From an uncultured Burkholderiaceae bacterium (GTDB taxonomy: Bacteria; Pseudomonadota; Gammaproteobacteria; Burkholderiales; Burkholderiaceae): a stretch of DNA of 64,000 nt. The translations under genes and the position numbers were made by a program. The stretch lies in assembly GCA_937871985.1 (NCBI GenBank), contig CALMPB010000383.1:1-64000 (forward strand). The letters run 5' to 3'. Under the pieces are notes generated by a model. The model did not search any database, was not told the origin of the DNA, and worked only from the letters and a program-made list of their open reading frames with translations. Numbering within the stretch: position 1 is the first letter of the stretch; each line of letters starts with the position of its first letter. Below are positions 36,834 to 45,114 of this stretch, one piece after another.

Positions 36834-37883
36834 TTACTTGGCATCGAGCGTCGCCAGAGCCTCTTTCAGGTAAGAAGTGTCGATGAACGTATCGGGAGCG
36901 AGAAGAGGATTGGATTTGGACTTTGACTTGATATAGCCTCGGGATAGGTAATATTGCTGCTGCCTCATGAGGCTGCTGGTGTTCAGCGCGGCATCCGGAG
37001 GAATATCCGGTAAAACGGCCTTCTTGATAACCTGGGGATCAAGCTTCGTGTACTTCTGGATAATGGCCAGGTTCTCGGGGGTGTAAAAGCCGTTTTTCCG
37101 CAAGTCGCGTGCACCCATCAAGTAGCCTATCAAGAAATTCTCGACCACTTCGGGATGCGCTTTCGCATAGTCTCTCGTGGTTTTGATCGTCAGCATTTGT
37201 TCGCCAAGGTCGTGGTGTGTCGACAAGCGGACAATGTCTCCACGCTGCTCCGATAGCGTTGCAAACGGCTCCGCCAGCAGGGCCGCTTCAATCGCCTTGG
37301 TGGAAAAACCTTCGACCATCTGGGAAAAACCCATGGGAGTCACCAGGTGCAGATCGGAAACGGTCAGCTTGGCTTTTGCCAAAGCCAGGCTTAGCAGATA
37401 TTCGGCAATGCCGCCTGGCGCCAGATTGGCAACGCGGCGCCCTTTCAACTGCGCAATGCTGGTGATGCTGCCCGAATCATACAAGTCTTTTCGGACTACG
37501 ATGGGATTATTGGACTCATCGCGCCCATTCAACGCCAATGATCCGATCAGCACAAGCGGCATGCCGCGATGCAGACTATTGAAGAAGGCGGAATCCGCCG
37601 ACCCGCCCGAAAACTCTATGGTTTGGCCAGCCACCTGGTACGTGGTGTCGCCGCCCCGCACAATGCTGAGCCGGACGTCCAAGCCCCGGCTTGCAAAATA
37701 TCCTTTCTCGACAGCCACATACAGGCCCGCATAGCCAAACGACGGCACATGGGTCATATTGACCTGCACTTTCTGGGGCAGCGGCAGCACCTTGCCCGAT
37801 GCCAGCATGGGCGCAAACGACAAGACGGCGAACAGCGCCCCCAGACTGGCAGAGCGGAATTTTTTCATAACGCATATATGCAT
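36834..37883 (-). CDS. ABC transporter substrate-binding protein (NMT1/TauA type)
   Basis: A 349-residue periplasmic binding protein. A signal peptide covers about residues 1-29 (SFAPMLASG). The mature protein starts like NMT1/THI5-type proteins: VQVNMTHVPSFGYAGLYVAVEKGYFASRGLDV. ATG 37883 has AGGAG six bases upstream. Its operon carries gamma-glutamyltransferase, an amidohydrolase and a D-threonine-aldolase-like enzyme, so the ligand may be an amino-acid derivative; this is inference. Confidence 0.9.
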   Translation of the reverse strand: MHICVMKKFRSASLGALFAVLSFAPMLASGKVLPLPQKVQVNMTHVPSFGYAGLYVAVEKGYFASRGLDVRLSIVRGGDTTYQVAGQTIEFSGGSADSAFFNSLHRGMPLVLIGSLALNGRDESNNPIVVRKDLYDSGSITSIAQLKGRRVANLAPGGIAEYLLSLALAKAKLTVSDLHLVTPMGFSQMVEGFSTKAIEAALLAEPFATLSEQRGDIVRLSTHHDLGEQMLTIKTTRDYAKAHPEVVENFLIGYLMGARDLRKNGFYTPENLAIIQKYTKLDPQVIKKAVLPDIPPDAALNTSSLMRQQQYYLSRGYIKSKSKSNPLLAPDTFIDTSYLKEALATLDAK

Positions 37884-37938
37884 GTTGGTCTCCTCTATTC
37901 GAATTCAAGATCTGAGCGTCTTCTGGTTATGGCGGGAA

Positions 37939-39093
37939 CTACAATGTTCCACGTGCGATGATGGGCCAGATATCCGTGATCTTGCCCTCTTCGATAACGT
38001 GATAACAATCATGAAGATTGATTGTCGGATCGCAATGCGGCGTCACGAGATCGACGTACTCTCCCACAAGGTGCGAAGAGGCGGCCCCGCTGCCGCCCAG
38101 TACGATGCGTCCGAACTCATCCCCATAAAGCTCATACCGATCGTCATGGTCGCTCGGCATATTGATTTTCGCCAGAGGCCCATCGGTGGCAAAGCTCTTG
38201 AATCCGGCATTGATGGTGAGCTGCCCCGGAACTTTATTGTTGACGACACTGGTACGTAATAACAGGGAAGTTTTGTAGGGATTGTCGCCAGCCTGAAAAA
38301 GCTGGACTTCGTTGTACTCCACATCCATGAAAATGTAGGAACCGGCCTGCGATTCGGTAAAAATACCTCGTTCCGCATCAATGCCGAATGTCCCGGTGCC
38401 GCCGCCGCTGATAATGTCCGGCCCCAGGCCGGCCTGCCTCAATGCGTCCAGTACGCTCTGCAGAAAATCGAGCTGTCTGCCATAGACCTTGCGGCGTTCA
38501 ACATAACTATTGATGTGCTGGACCATACCCGAATAACCCTGAACACCCGCGTAGCGAAAGCAGCCGGACTGCCGGACCGATCGCGCCAGATCAATGGCCG
38601 CCTGAGCACTAGTGACGCCGGTGCGGCCCATGCCGATATCGATGTCCACCAAAACGGGCAGCGGCCGCGTGGCGTTGGCCAGCGCCACTTTCCACCGGGA
38701 CAACTGATCGGGATGATCGACGGCGATCATCAGGTCTGCACCGTCCATATGCAAAGCCGCCAACCGTTCGAAATGTCGGCTCTGGCCCACTGGCGTGGTC
38801 AAATGGATCGGGCCAATGCCCCCGTGCGCCATGGCCATCACCTCGTGGGGAGTGGCGCAGCAGATGCCCACGGCGCCCGCAGCCAATTGTTCCTGCGCAA
38901 TCTCCGCGCATTTGTGTGTCTTGGCATGGGGACGCAGCTTCATCCCATGCCGCGAGCATTCGGCCGCCAAATACCTGATGTTTTCCCGCATCGCCTGCAG
39001 ATCTAGCAGCAGGGCCGGTGTCGTAACCCGCATCGCCCCATCCGCCACACCGATCAGATCCGCATTGACCGGAATCCAGGTCTTCGTTTTCAT
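37939..39093 (-). CDS. D-threonine aldolase / D-serine dehydratase-like PLP enzyme
   Basis: A 384-residue fold-III PLP enzyme (alanine-racemase-like barrel plus DSD-like C-terminal domain). The PLP lysine is K58 in RPHAKTHK, and the phosphate-binding glycines are in ISGGGTGTF. The metal pair reads H353-C-D355 in TPHCDPTINLHD; His-x-Asp is the arrangement I recall for bacterial D-threonine aldolase, whereas vertebrate D-serine dehydratase has His-x-Cys. It probably splits a D-3-hydroxy-amino acid into glycine and an aldehyde, or dehydrates it. ATG 39093 overlaps the amidohydrolase stop by four bases. Confidence 0.87.
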   Translation of the reverse strand: MKTKTWIPVNADLIGVADGAMRVTTPALLLDLQAMRENIRYLAAECSRHGMKLRPHAKTHKCAEIAQEQLAAGAVGICCATPHEVMAMAHGGIGPIHLTTPVGQSRHFERLAALHMDGADLMIAVDHPDQLSRWKVALANATRPLPVLVDIDIGMGRTGVTSAQAAIDLARSVRQSGCFRYAGVQGYSGMVQHINSYVERRKVYGRQLDFLQSVLDALRQAGLGPDIISGGGTGTFGIDAERGIFTESQAGSYIFMDVEYNEVQLFQAGDNPYKTSLLLRTSVVNNKVPGQLTINAGFKSFATDGPLAKINMPSDHDDRYELYGDEFGRIVLGGSGAASSHLVGEYVDLVTPHCDPTINLHDCYHVIEEGKITDIWPIIARGTL

Positions 39094-40814
39094 GGCCGGC
39101 TCTCCCCTGGACGTTCGTACACAGTCTCCCCACCCACGACGACGAAGTCGGCGGTGATGTCCTTGATTTCCTCTTCCGGAACGGTCAGAAGATTCTTGTC
39201 TAGGCATGCGAAGTCGGCCAGCTTGCCCGGCTCCAGCGAGCCTTTCACTTTCTCGTCGAACGTGATGTATGCGCCATGGATCGTCGCGGCCCTCAAAGCA
39301 TCCTGCCGGCTGATCTTTTCCGAAGGCGCGATGACTCGTCCCTCGGTACGCTCCAGTCGGGCAATGCTATGCCATATAGGGTGAAACAACGATACGGGGA
39401 CGTTGTCAGTGGCCAGGCAGAAGGGCACCCCGGCCGCCTGCAGACTGGCCAATGGGGAAATGGTGGCTTCATTACCTGGTCCGACGGATTCCATCATTTT
39501 GGCGCCAGTGCGCCAAATATACCGATTGGTGTGGGTCGTGACGACCAATCCCAAGTCCCGTATGCGTGAAATCTGCTCCTTGGTCAGCACGCTTAGATGT
39601 CCGATAATCCACCGCTGATCCCGAATGGGCACGATGCGGTCGACTTCTTCATACAGATCCAGGATATCCGGAGTCAAAGCAGCGCACCGGATATTATTGC
39701 GCGCGGCCTCTATCAAGACCGACTTCAAATGTTCGCGAGGGAGGCCCGCATCGAAATAGAAGCCTGCCCAACCGGTATAGGGGTTGGCCGACGCGCGCAG
39801 GCTATTTTCCAGCGGAGACCGCGGGCCGTCGCCATCTTGCTCCAGCAACGCGTACAGTCCCGCCACACGCAAATAATCGTCGCCGACGCCATGCCCGCCA
39901 AGCCAGCCTCCCCAGGTTGCAAGCAATTGCTCGGGCGGCGTACCGCTGGCGGAGCTCCAGGACGGGCTGAACAGCAGGTTGGTGCGCACGGTTAGCCGGC
40001 CTTGGTCGCGCAGGTTGCCATAGGCCGCAATCAGCTCGCCGGCGGCGCCATGCTCCTCAAAGATGCTAGTGGTGCCGAACGAGTTGTAAATGGAGGCTGC
40101 GCGGGCTATGGCCTCGACCCTCTGCTGCCGGCTGAAGCGCCCCGCCTCGCGCATCAAGGTCAGCTCCACGATGCTCATGAAAGTATGCTCGACGAATACC
40201 CCTGTGGGTTCGCCACTGCCGTCTTTTTCGATGCTGACCGACGGCGCGGGGGAAACCGTGGTCCGGCCGACACCGCAACGCTCCAAAGCCAGGGAATTGG
40301 CGATCGAAACCAGCGGCAGGCTATGTCGCCAGAAACCCCAGATTGGCCGGATATAGACCGGATTGCGAGGCGAGACCTGATCCAGATCCTGGCGCGTGGG
40401 CCAACGGCCCTCTTTCAGTTGGCTGACAGGATCCCAATACGAAGGGGGGTCGCCAATGGGCATGGTGACTATCCACTCGCCCGGTTCGGCCTGCTTGACC
40501 AGTGCTTCGATACGTCCAAGAATATCGTCAATGGATCGCGCCCCCGCCAAGCTGGGGTAGACGCCTTTCAAGCCTTCGCGATCCATGTGCGCATGCGCGT
40601 CGATAAGTCCTGGAACCACGGTTCTTCCGCCCAGATCGACAACCCGGGCCGCTTTATCGGCCAGCCCCTGCAGCTCCTGATCCGAGCCTATCGCCAGAAT
40701 CTTGTCGCCGCAAGTCGCCAACGCCGTGCAAATGGAAAAATGGTCGTCCACAGTCACGATATGGCCATTGCGGAACACCTTTATGCCGTTTTCCGGCTGA
40801 TTTTCGTTAGTCAA
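39090..40814 (-). CDS. Amidohydrolase-family protein (YtcJ-like)
   Basis: A metal-dependent amidohydrolase of about 574 residues. The N-terminal metal motif is DAHAHMD in VPGLIDAHAHMD; later ligands include WIIGHLSVL and the aspartate in LATDNVPVSLF. The closing KGSLEPGKLADFACLDKNLL is typical of the composite domain. A TTG start at 40814 is proposed because GGGAGG lies eight bases before it and it comes just after the GGT stop; ATG 40832, inside GGT, has no ribosome site. It may release an N-acyl or amide group from an imported amino-acid derivative. Confidence 0.88.
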   Translation of the reverse strand: MTNENQPENGIKVFRNGHIVTVDDHFSICTALATCGDKILAIGSDQELQGLADKAARVVDLGGRTVVPGLIDAHAHMDREGLKGVYPSLAGARSIDDILGRIEALVKQAEPGEWIVTMPIGDPPSYWDPVSQLKEGRWPTRQDLDQVSPRNPVYIRPIWGFWRHSLPLVSIANSLALERCGVGRTTVSPAPSVSIEKDGSGEPTGVFVEHTFMSIVELTLMREAGRFSRQQRVEAIARAASIYNSFGTTSIFEEHGAAGELIAAYGNLRDQGRLTVRTNLLFSPSWSSASGTPPEQLLATWGGWLGGHGVGDDYLRVAGLYALLEQDGDGPRSPLENSLRASANPYTGWAGFYFDAGLPREHLKSVLIEAARNNIRCAALTPDILDLYEEVDRIVPIRDQRWIIGHLSVLTKEQISRIRDLGLVVTTHTNRYIWRTGAKMMESVGPGNEATISPLASLQAAGVPFCLATDNVPVSLFHPIWHSIARLERTEGRVIAPSEKISRQDALRAATIHGAYITFDEKVKGSLEPGKLADFACLDKNLLTVPEEEIKDITADFVVVGGETVYERPGESRP

Positions 40815-40815
40815 T

Positions 40816-42396
40816 TCATTGACCTCCCGCATAGGCATCGCGCCGATTATCTGCAACTGCCGTCAATTCCATGTTTTCTCCTATGTGAATGCACTCCGCT
40901 GAGCCAAAGAAAAAGCGGTGTTCCGGGCCCGCCGCACGCACAGGCAAGCCCACGGCGTTCAACTGCCGGATTATCGAGGGCGATATCCCCGGCTCGGCAA
41001 GCAGATTCCCCTGTAAATCCAGTGACCAGCGGGCGCTGCGCGTGGCCTGTTCCAAAGTCAGGCCGTAATCGACCAAGCCGGTCAATATCTGGACAAGCGT
41101 GATGGTCTGGCCCGTCCCGCCGGGGGTGGTCAGAAGCAGCCGCAGCCTGCCATCCTGCAATGCCATGGCTGGACTGAGCGTATGCGCCGGCCGCTTGCCC
41201 GGCCCCGCAAAATTCAGATCGGCCGGGTTGGTGGAAAACCCCAGCAGCCGATTGTTCAGCACGATGCCGCTGCTTGCGTCGCCGACATGGCTGCCGAATG
41301 GCGTAAAAATGCTTTGTATGATGGTGATTCCATTGCCATGCTTGTCGGCGATTGATATCAACGCGGTTCCATGCGAGGGCGGTAATGAATCCGTACCCGA
41401 CCCGGAGTCCAGCGGGCTCGTTAGCGCGGCGCGCAACTGCTCGACCAGAATCGGCGGCGGCATCTGCGGGTAGGCGGCCTCCACGATCCGTGGATCGGCC
41501 AACAAGGGAGCTCCCACGGCAATCGCCTGGCGCGCGGCGGTCATCAACAACCGCAGACGCTCAGCCGAATCGAAATCGCATCGGCCCAACGATATTGAAG
41601 ACAAAGCCGCCAGCTGCAACAGCATGAGTAAGCCATACGAGTTGGGTGGTGGCACGCATATATCAAGGCCGCGATAACGGAATTGCGCGGGCACCGCCCA
41701 AACAGGTTCATAGGCAGCCAGATCGCCCTGCGAAAGTACGCCACCGAGCTCGGCCACCACCTTGCACAGGCTCTGACCCAGCTCACCACGGTACAACGCT
41801 CTGGCCCCCTCTCTGGCCAGCAGGTCGAAGGTATCGGCCAGCCAAGGCTGTATCAGGACGCGTGCCGATGCGGGCCGGGCTTCGGGCGACAAGAACAGCC
41901 GTCGGCAACCCGGGTCGGCATCCAGCTGCTTCCGGTGACTGTCCAGAGCCTTTGCAAAGTCATCGGCAATCTCGACACCGCGCCGAGCGGCAGAAATGGC
42001 GGGGCTGAAAAGTTCGCGCCAGGGACGGGAGCCAAAACGCCGATGGAGTGCCTCCCAGGCCCCGACCATGCCGGGTACCGAACAACTTAACGCACCACCC
42101 GCCAATTGCCCGGCGGATACATTCGCGGGCAAGCCGCCAGGTGAGCGTCCGGTTCCGTTCAAGCTGTGCGACTTTCCATCCTGGTGCAGCAGGATGAAGC
42201 AATCACCCCCTACACCGCAGGCATGAGGCAACACACCGCACAGCACCGCGGCGCCCGCAATGGCGGCATCGACGATATTCCCCTGATCCCGCAGTACATC
42301 GAGCGCGGTACGCGTCGCAGTTTCATGTCCCGACACCACGACATAATCCCTGCCGCCGACAGACTGTACGAGTTTACGCTTGACTGTTCCGTTCAT
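40816..42396 (-). CDS. Gamma-glutamyltransferase family protein
   Basis: A 526-residue Ntn-hydrolase of the GGT family. The autoprocessing and catalytic nucleophile is Thr344 in PPSHGTALISIADKHGN, and the small-subunit pocket residues appear in GSHVGDASSGIVLNN and TPGGTGQTITLVQ. No signal peptide is visible, unlike classical periplasmic GGT, so it acts in the cytoplasm; it could be an acylase of the same family. It is the first gene of a six-gene operon and is divergent from the LysR regulator at 42533. Confidence 0.9.
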   Translation of the reverse strand: MNGTVKRKLVQSVGGRDYVVVSGHETATRTALDVLRDQGNIVDAAIAGAAVLCGVLPHACGVGGDCFILLHQDGKSHSLNGTGRSPGGLPANVSAGQLAGGALSCSVPGMVGAWEALHRRFGSRPWRELFSPAISAARRGVEIADDFAKALDSHRKQLDADPGCRRLFLSPEARPASARVLIQPWLADTFDLLAREGARALYRGELGQSLCKVVAELGGVLSQGDLAAYEPVWAVPAQFRYRGLDICVPPPNSYGLLMLLQLAALSSISLGRCDFDSAERLRLLMTAARQAIAVGAPLLADPRIVEAAYPQMPPPILVEQLRAALTSPLDSGSGTDSLPPSHGTALISIADKHGNGITIIQSIFTPFGSHVGDASSGIVLNNRLLGFSTNPADLNFAGPGKRPAHTLSPAMALQDGRLRLLLTTPGGTGQTITLVQILTGLVDYGLTLEQATRSARWSLDLQGNLLAEPGISPSIIRQLNAVGLPVRAAGPEHRFFFGSAECIHIGENMELTAVADNRRDAYAGGQ

Positions 42397-42447
42397 TTTT
42401 TTGCAAAACCCTTCTTTCGTTCTGGCACCTGCCCCTGTACCATCCGA

Positions 42448-42470
42448 GAGATAACCATCGGTTGTATCTC
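42448..42470. promoter_or_regulatory. LysR-type dyad between ggt and lysR
   Basis: GAGATAACC, three bases, GGTT, one base, TATCTC forms an imperfect dyad in the 136-base divergent region. LysR proteins usually bind such dyads between their own gene and the target operon. Confidence 0.4.
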
Positions 42471-42532
42471 ACTGATTGCTGACGAGTCTATCGAATGGAT
42501 TTTGTCCCAACAAGGCCAAAAAGAGTAAACCA

Positions 42533-43480
42533 ATGAACCAAAAGTTATCACTCAACTTTCATCATCTACAGCATTTCCTGGCGATAGCGGATCATGGTAG
42601 CCTGCGCGCTGCAGCCCAGCGCCTGGGACTTTCGCAACCCGCCCTTTCCAAATCGCTGAGAGCTCTTGAGAGCGCGCTCGGGGCCCCCTTAATTCAACGC
42701 AATCCCCGCGGCACCAGCTTGACACCCGTGGGGGAATTGTTTCTTTCACGCGCCAGGCTGATCGAAAACGAAATCATCCGAACCACGCACGAAATACAGG
42801 CCTTATCCGGATCGCACGTCAACCATGTAACGATCGGTGCATCGGCCATCCCGTCGATTCTTATCGTTCCCAAAGCGGTAGCCCGCTTCAGGCAGCAACA
42901 TCCGGGCGTCGAGCTGGATCTGATCGGCGGGATGCCCAGCTTGCTGCTGCCGCGCCTGATCGACGGCTCACTCGACTTCATCGTGGGGCCTCGCTCCACC
43001 GAGCCTATTCCCGACTCGGTCGAAACGACACCCTTGATGAAGCTTCGGGTCAATATCGTGGTCAGGAAAGGCCATCCTCTGGAATGCCTGAAATCCCTGT
43101 CTGACTTCGCGCAAGCTCAGTGGGTCGTCAGCTCGAACTCGTCCTACGCGAGAGAAAAGATCCAATCGATACTTCGCGGACGGAGCCTGAGCAACCCAAT
43201 GCCCTATATCCGGGTGGACTCCCTGTTTGCCTTGCTGTCATTCATAAAGAACACAGACTTTATCGGGATCGTCCCGTACATAGAAAATTCCACGGATCTG
43301 TATGGCCGGGATATATCGGTACTGAAAATAGACGAAATGGACATGTTTGAAGAATATCAATTATTCTTCAGAAGGAATTACGTCAAATCCCAGCTCTCAA
43401 TGCACCTGATTGCCTCGCTGCAAGCTGAAGCCCAGCTCTATTCTCAAGCTGAAGCTCATACGGATCGATCCCCGACTTAA
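42533..43480 (+). CDS. LysR-type regulator
   Basis: A 315-residue LysR protein. The winged HTH is at about 7-65 (GSLRAAAQRLGLSQPALSKSLRALESALGAPLIQRNPRG) and the effector-binding domain follows from about 92. ATG 42533 is preferred (AAGAG upstream); the frame extends to 42476. It is divergent from the GGT operon, which it probably controls. The C-terminal residues carry a short repeat (AEAQLYSQAEAH). Confidence 0.92.
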   Translation: MNQKLSLNFHHLQHFLAIADHGSLRAAAQRLGLSQPALSKSLRALESALGAPLIQRNPRGTSLTPVGELFLSRARLIENEIIRTTHEIQALSGSHVNHVTIGASAIPSILIVPKAVARFRQQHPGVELDLIGGMPSLLLPRLIDGSLDFIVGPRSTEPIPDSVETTPLMKLRVNIVVRKGHPLECLKSLSDFAQAQWVVSSNSSYAREKIQSILRGRSLSNPMPYIRVDSLFALLSFIKNTDFIGIVPYIENSTDLYGRDISVLKIDEMDMFEEYQLFFRRNYVKSQLSMHLIASLQAEAQLYSQAEAHTDRSPT

Positions 43481-43486
43481 GGCATA

Positions 43487-43511
43487 TTGCGCCTGTTCGA
43501 ACCGGGCGCAA
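43487..43511. terminator. Hairpin between convergent lysR and dehydrogenase genes
   Basis: TTGCGCC and GGCGCAA form a perfect seven-base stem with an 11-base loop. It lies between the LysR stop (43480) and the opposite-strand dehydrogenase stop (43528), where a two-way terminator would be useful. No T-run follows. Confidence 0.4.
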
Positions 43512-43527
43512 CACACTATCGCGCCGG

Positions 43528-44559
43528 CTACTCCTCCAGATTCACCAGTATCTTCCCGGCGACGCCGCCTTCATCGAGCAATCGGTGCGCATCGCCGATC
43601 CGGGACAGAGGCACGGTTTCGCCGATCAATGGCGAAAGGCTGCCGCTGTTCAGGAAGGATACGGCCGCCCGGGCTCCCGCCATGGTTCCCAGGCTGTAGC
43701 CCATGATGTTCAACTGCTTGATGATCATGATGACCGCATCGGTTTTCAGCGTCTGGCCGGTCGTCAGCCCTGCGTTCACGATTCGCGCACCGGCGCCGGC
43801 AAGCAGCATGGAACGCTCCCACGTGGCCGCGCCGGTATGCTCCACCACGACGCTGGCGCCCACGCCGTGGGTGGCTTCCATGACCTGGGCGACGATGTCG
43901 TCCTTGTGGTGATCCAGCACCAGCCCCGACGTTCTTTGCCGCAGTATGTCGAGCTTGTGCGGCTGGCCGGCCGTGGTGATGATTTTTGCATTGACCAGTT
44001 TCGCGATGTCCACGGCAGCGCTACCGACACCGCTCGTTCCGGCCCAGATGAACACGGTATCTTCCGGCGTGAGCCTGGCCCGATTGATGAGCATTTCCCA
44101 GGCGGTTATATAGGTGTTGGCGAAACATGCCGCCGCATCGGCGCTTACCGATTTTTCCAGACGTATCGCCTGGCCCTCGGGAACCCTGGCGTATTGCGCG
44201 TAAGAGCCGTTGGCGATGTCCACGTTCATGCAGTATTGCGGCCGCTGGCCCCGGCAGGCGTAACAGTGCCCGCAGGCGAATTGCGGGTTGGCCACGATAC
44301 GGTCGCCCACGGCAAACTGCGTGACGTCCTTGCCTGCTTCAACGACTTCGCCGGAGAAATCCACGCCAAGAATGGCGGGCAGCTCGATTTGAAACGTGTC
44401 GTCGGAAAGCCCTTTCCGTATCCAGACATCGCGATGATTGGCCGACGTGCGTGTTTGCCGGATAAGAAGGTCGGTGGGGCCAGGCGCTGGAATGGGAACG
44501 TCGTCCTCAACCTGAAATACCTCGGGGCCGCCATGTTTGTAGATTCTTGCTGCTCGCAT
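43528..44559 (-). CDS. Zinc-type alcohol dehydrogenase (MDR family), copy 1
   Basis: A 343-residue medium-chain dehydrogenase/reductase. The structural-zinc cysteines are in CGHCYACRGQRPQYC, and the NAD(P) fold begins FIWAGTSGVGSAAVDIAKL. ATG 44559 has AGGAGCG upstream. It is the last gene of a six-gene operon whose first gene (48946-49974) encodes a close paralogue with the same SANHRDVWIRKG-type N-terminal stretch. It likely oxidises an alcohol or reduces an enone derived from the imported compound; the reaction is unknown. Confidence 0.9.
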   Translation of the reverse strand: MRAARIYKHGGPEVFQVEDDVPIPAPGPTDLLIRQTRTSANHRDVWIRKGLSDDTFQIELPAILGVDFSGEVVEAGKDVTQFAVGDRIVANPQFACGHCYACRGQRPQYCMNVDIANGSYAQYARVPEGQAIRLEKSVSADAAACFANTYITAWEMLINRARLTPEDTVFIWAGTSGVGSAAVDIAKLVNAKIITTAGQPHKLDILRQRTSGLVLDHHKDDIVAQVMEATHGVGASVVVEHTGAATWERSMLLAGAGARIVNAGLTTGQTLKTDAVIMIIKQLNIMGYSLGTMAGARAAVSFLNSGSLSPLIGETVPLSRIGDAHRLLDEGGVAGKILVNLEE

Positions 44560-44654
44560 TACGGTTGCGCTCCTATGCCTTTTCCGGGTCTGAAAATGCG
44601 CCGACCAGGCCGTCACGGCGATTGTCGCGTGCGGCCTGGCTCAGGCTTGGCGGC

Positions 44655-45050
44655 TTACGAAGGAAGCCGGACGGTTACTTCGATTTCGATCAACAATCCG
44701 GGCACCGCCAGCCCGGTCACCCCGATAATCGTCTGGGCCGGATGATTTTTGCTGCCCTGGATTTCTTCAATGGCCGCGGTCATGACTTCGTACTCGGTGG
44801 GGTGCAAGGTATAGATCGTGCGGCGGACGACGTCGTCCCACGTAGCGTTCACTGCCTTCAGCGCCACCCCGATATTGCGCATGGCCGCCTTGGTCTGCTC
44901 CCCCAGGTCGTCGCCCCCTATGATGGAAAAATCCGGCGCCAAGGCGACCTGGCCCGCAAAATAGGCAATGGTCCCCGGCTCGGCAACGGTAATGTGGCTG
45001 AAGCCGGGCGTCGGATGCAGGCTGGGGGGGTTGATTAATTTTCGTGACAT
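44655..45050 (-). CDS. RidA (YjgF/UK114) family protein
   Basis: A 131-residue protein of the Rid family, whose best-known member hydrolyses reactive enamine/imine intermediates. The C-terminal IEIEVTVRLP resembles the usual IEIEAIA signature but lacks the canonical terminal arginine context, so it may belong to a non-RidA Rid subgroup. ATG 45050 has AAGGAGG. It sits between the ABC ATPase and the dehydrogenase, which suggests a deaminase-like role in the pathway. Confidence 0.88.
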   Translation of the reverse strand: MSRKLINPPSLHPTPGFSHITVAEPGTIAYFAGQVALAPDFSIIGGDDLGEQTKAAMRNIGVALKAVNATWDDVVRRTIYTLHPTEYEVMTAAIEEIQGSKNHPAQTIIGVTGLAVPGLLIEIEVTVRLPS

Positions 45051-45114
45051 ACGAGCCTCCTTGATGGCGTGGTAAACATTCAGGGTTTGATGCTGGCAGC
45101 AATATCTGCTGCCT

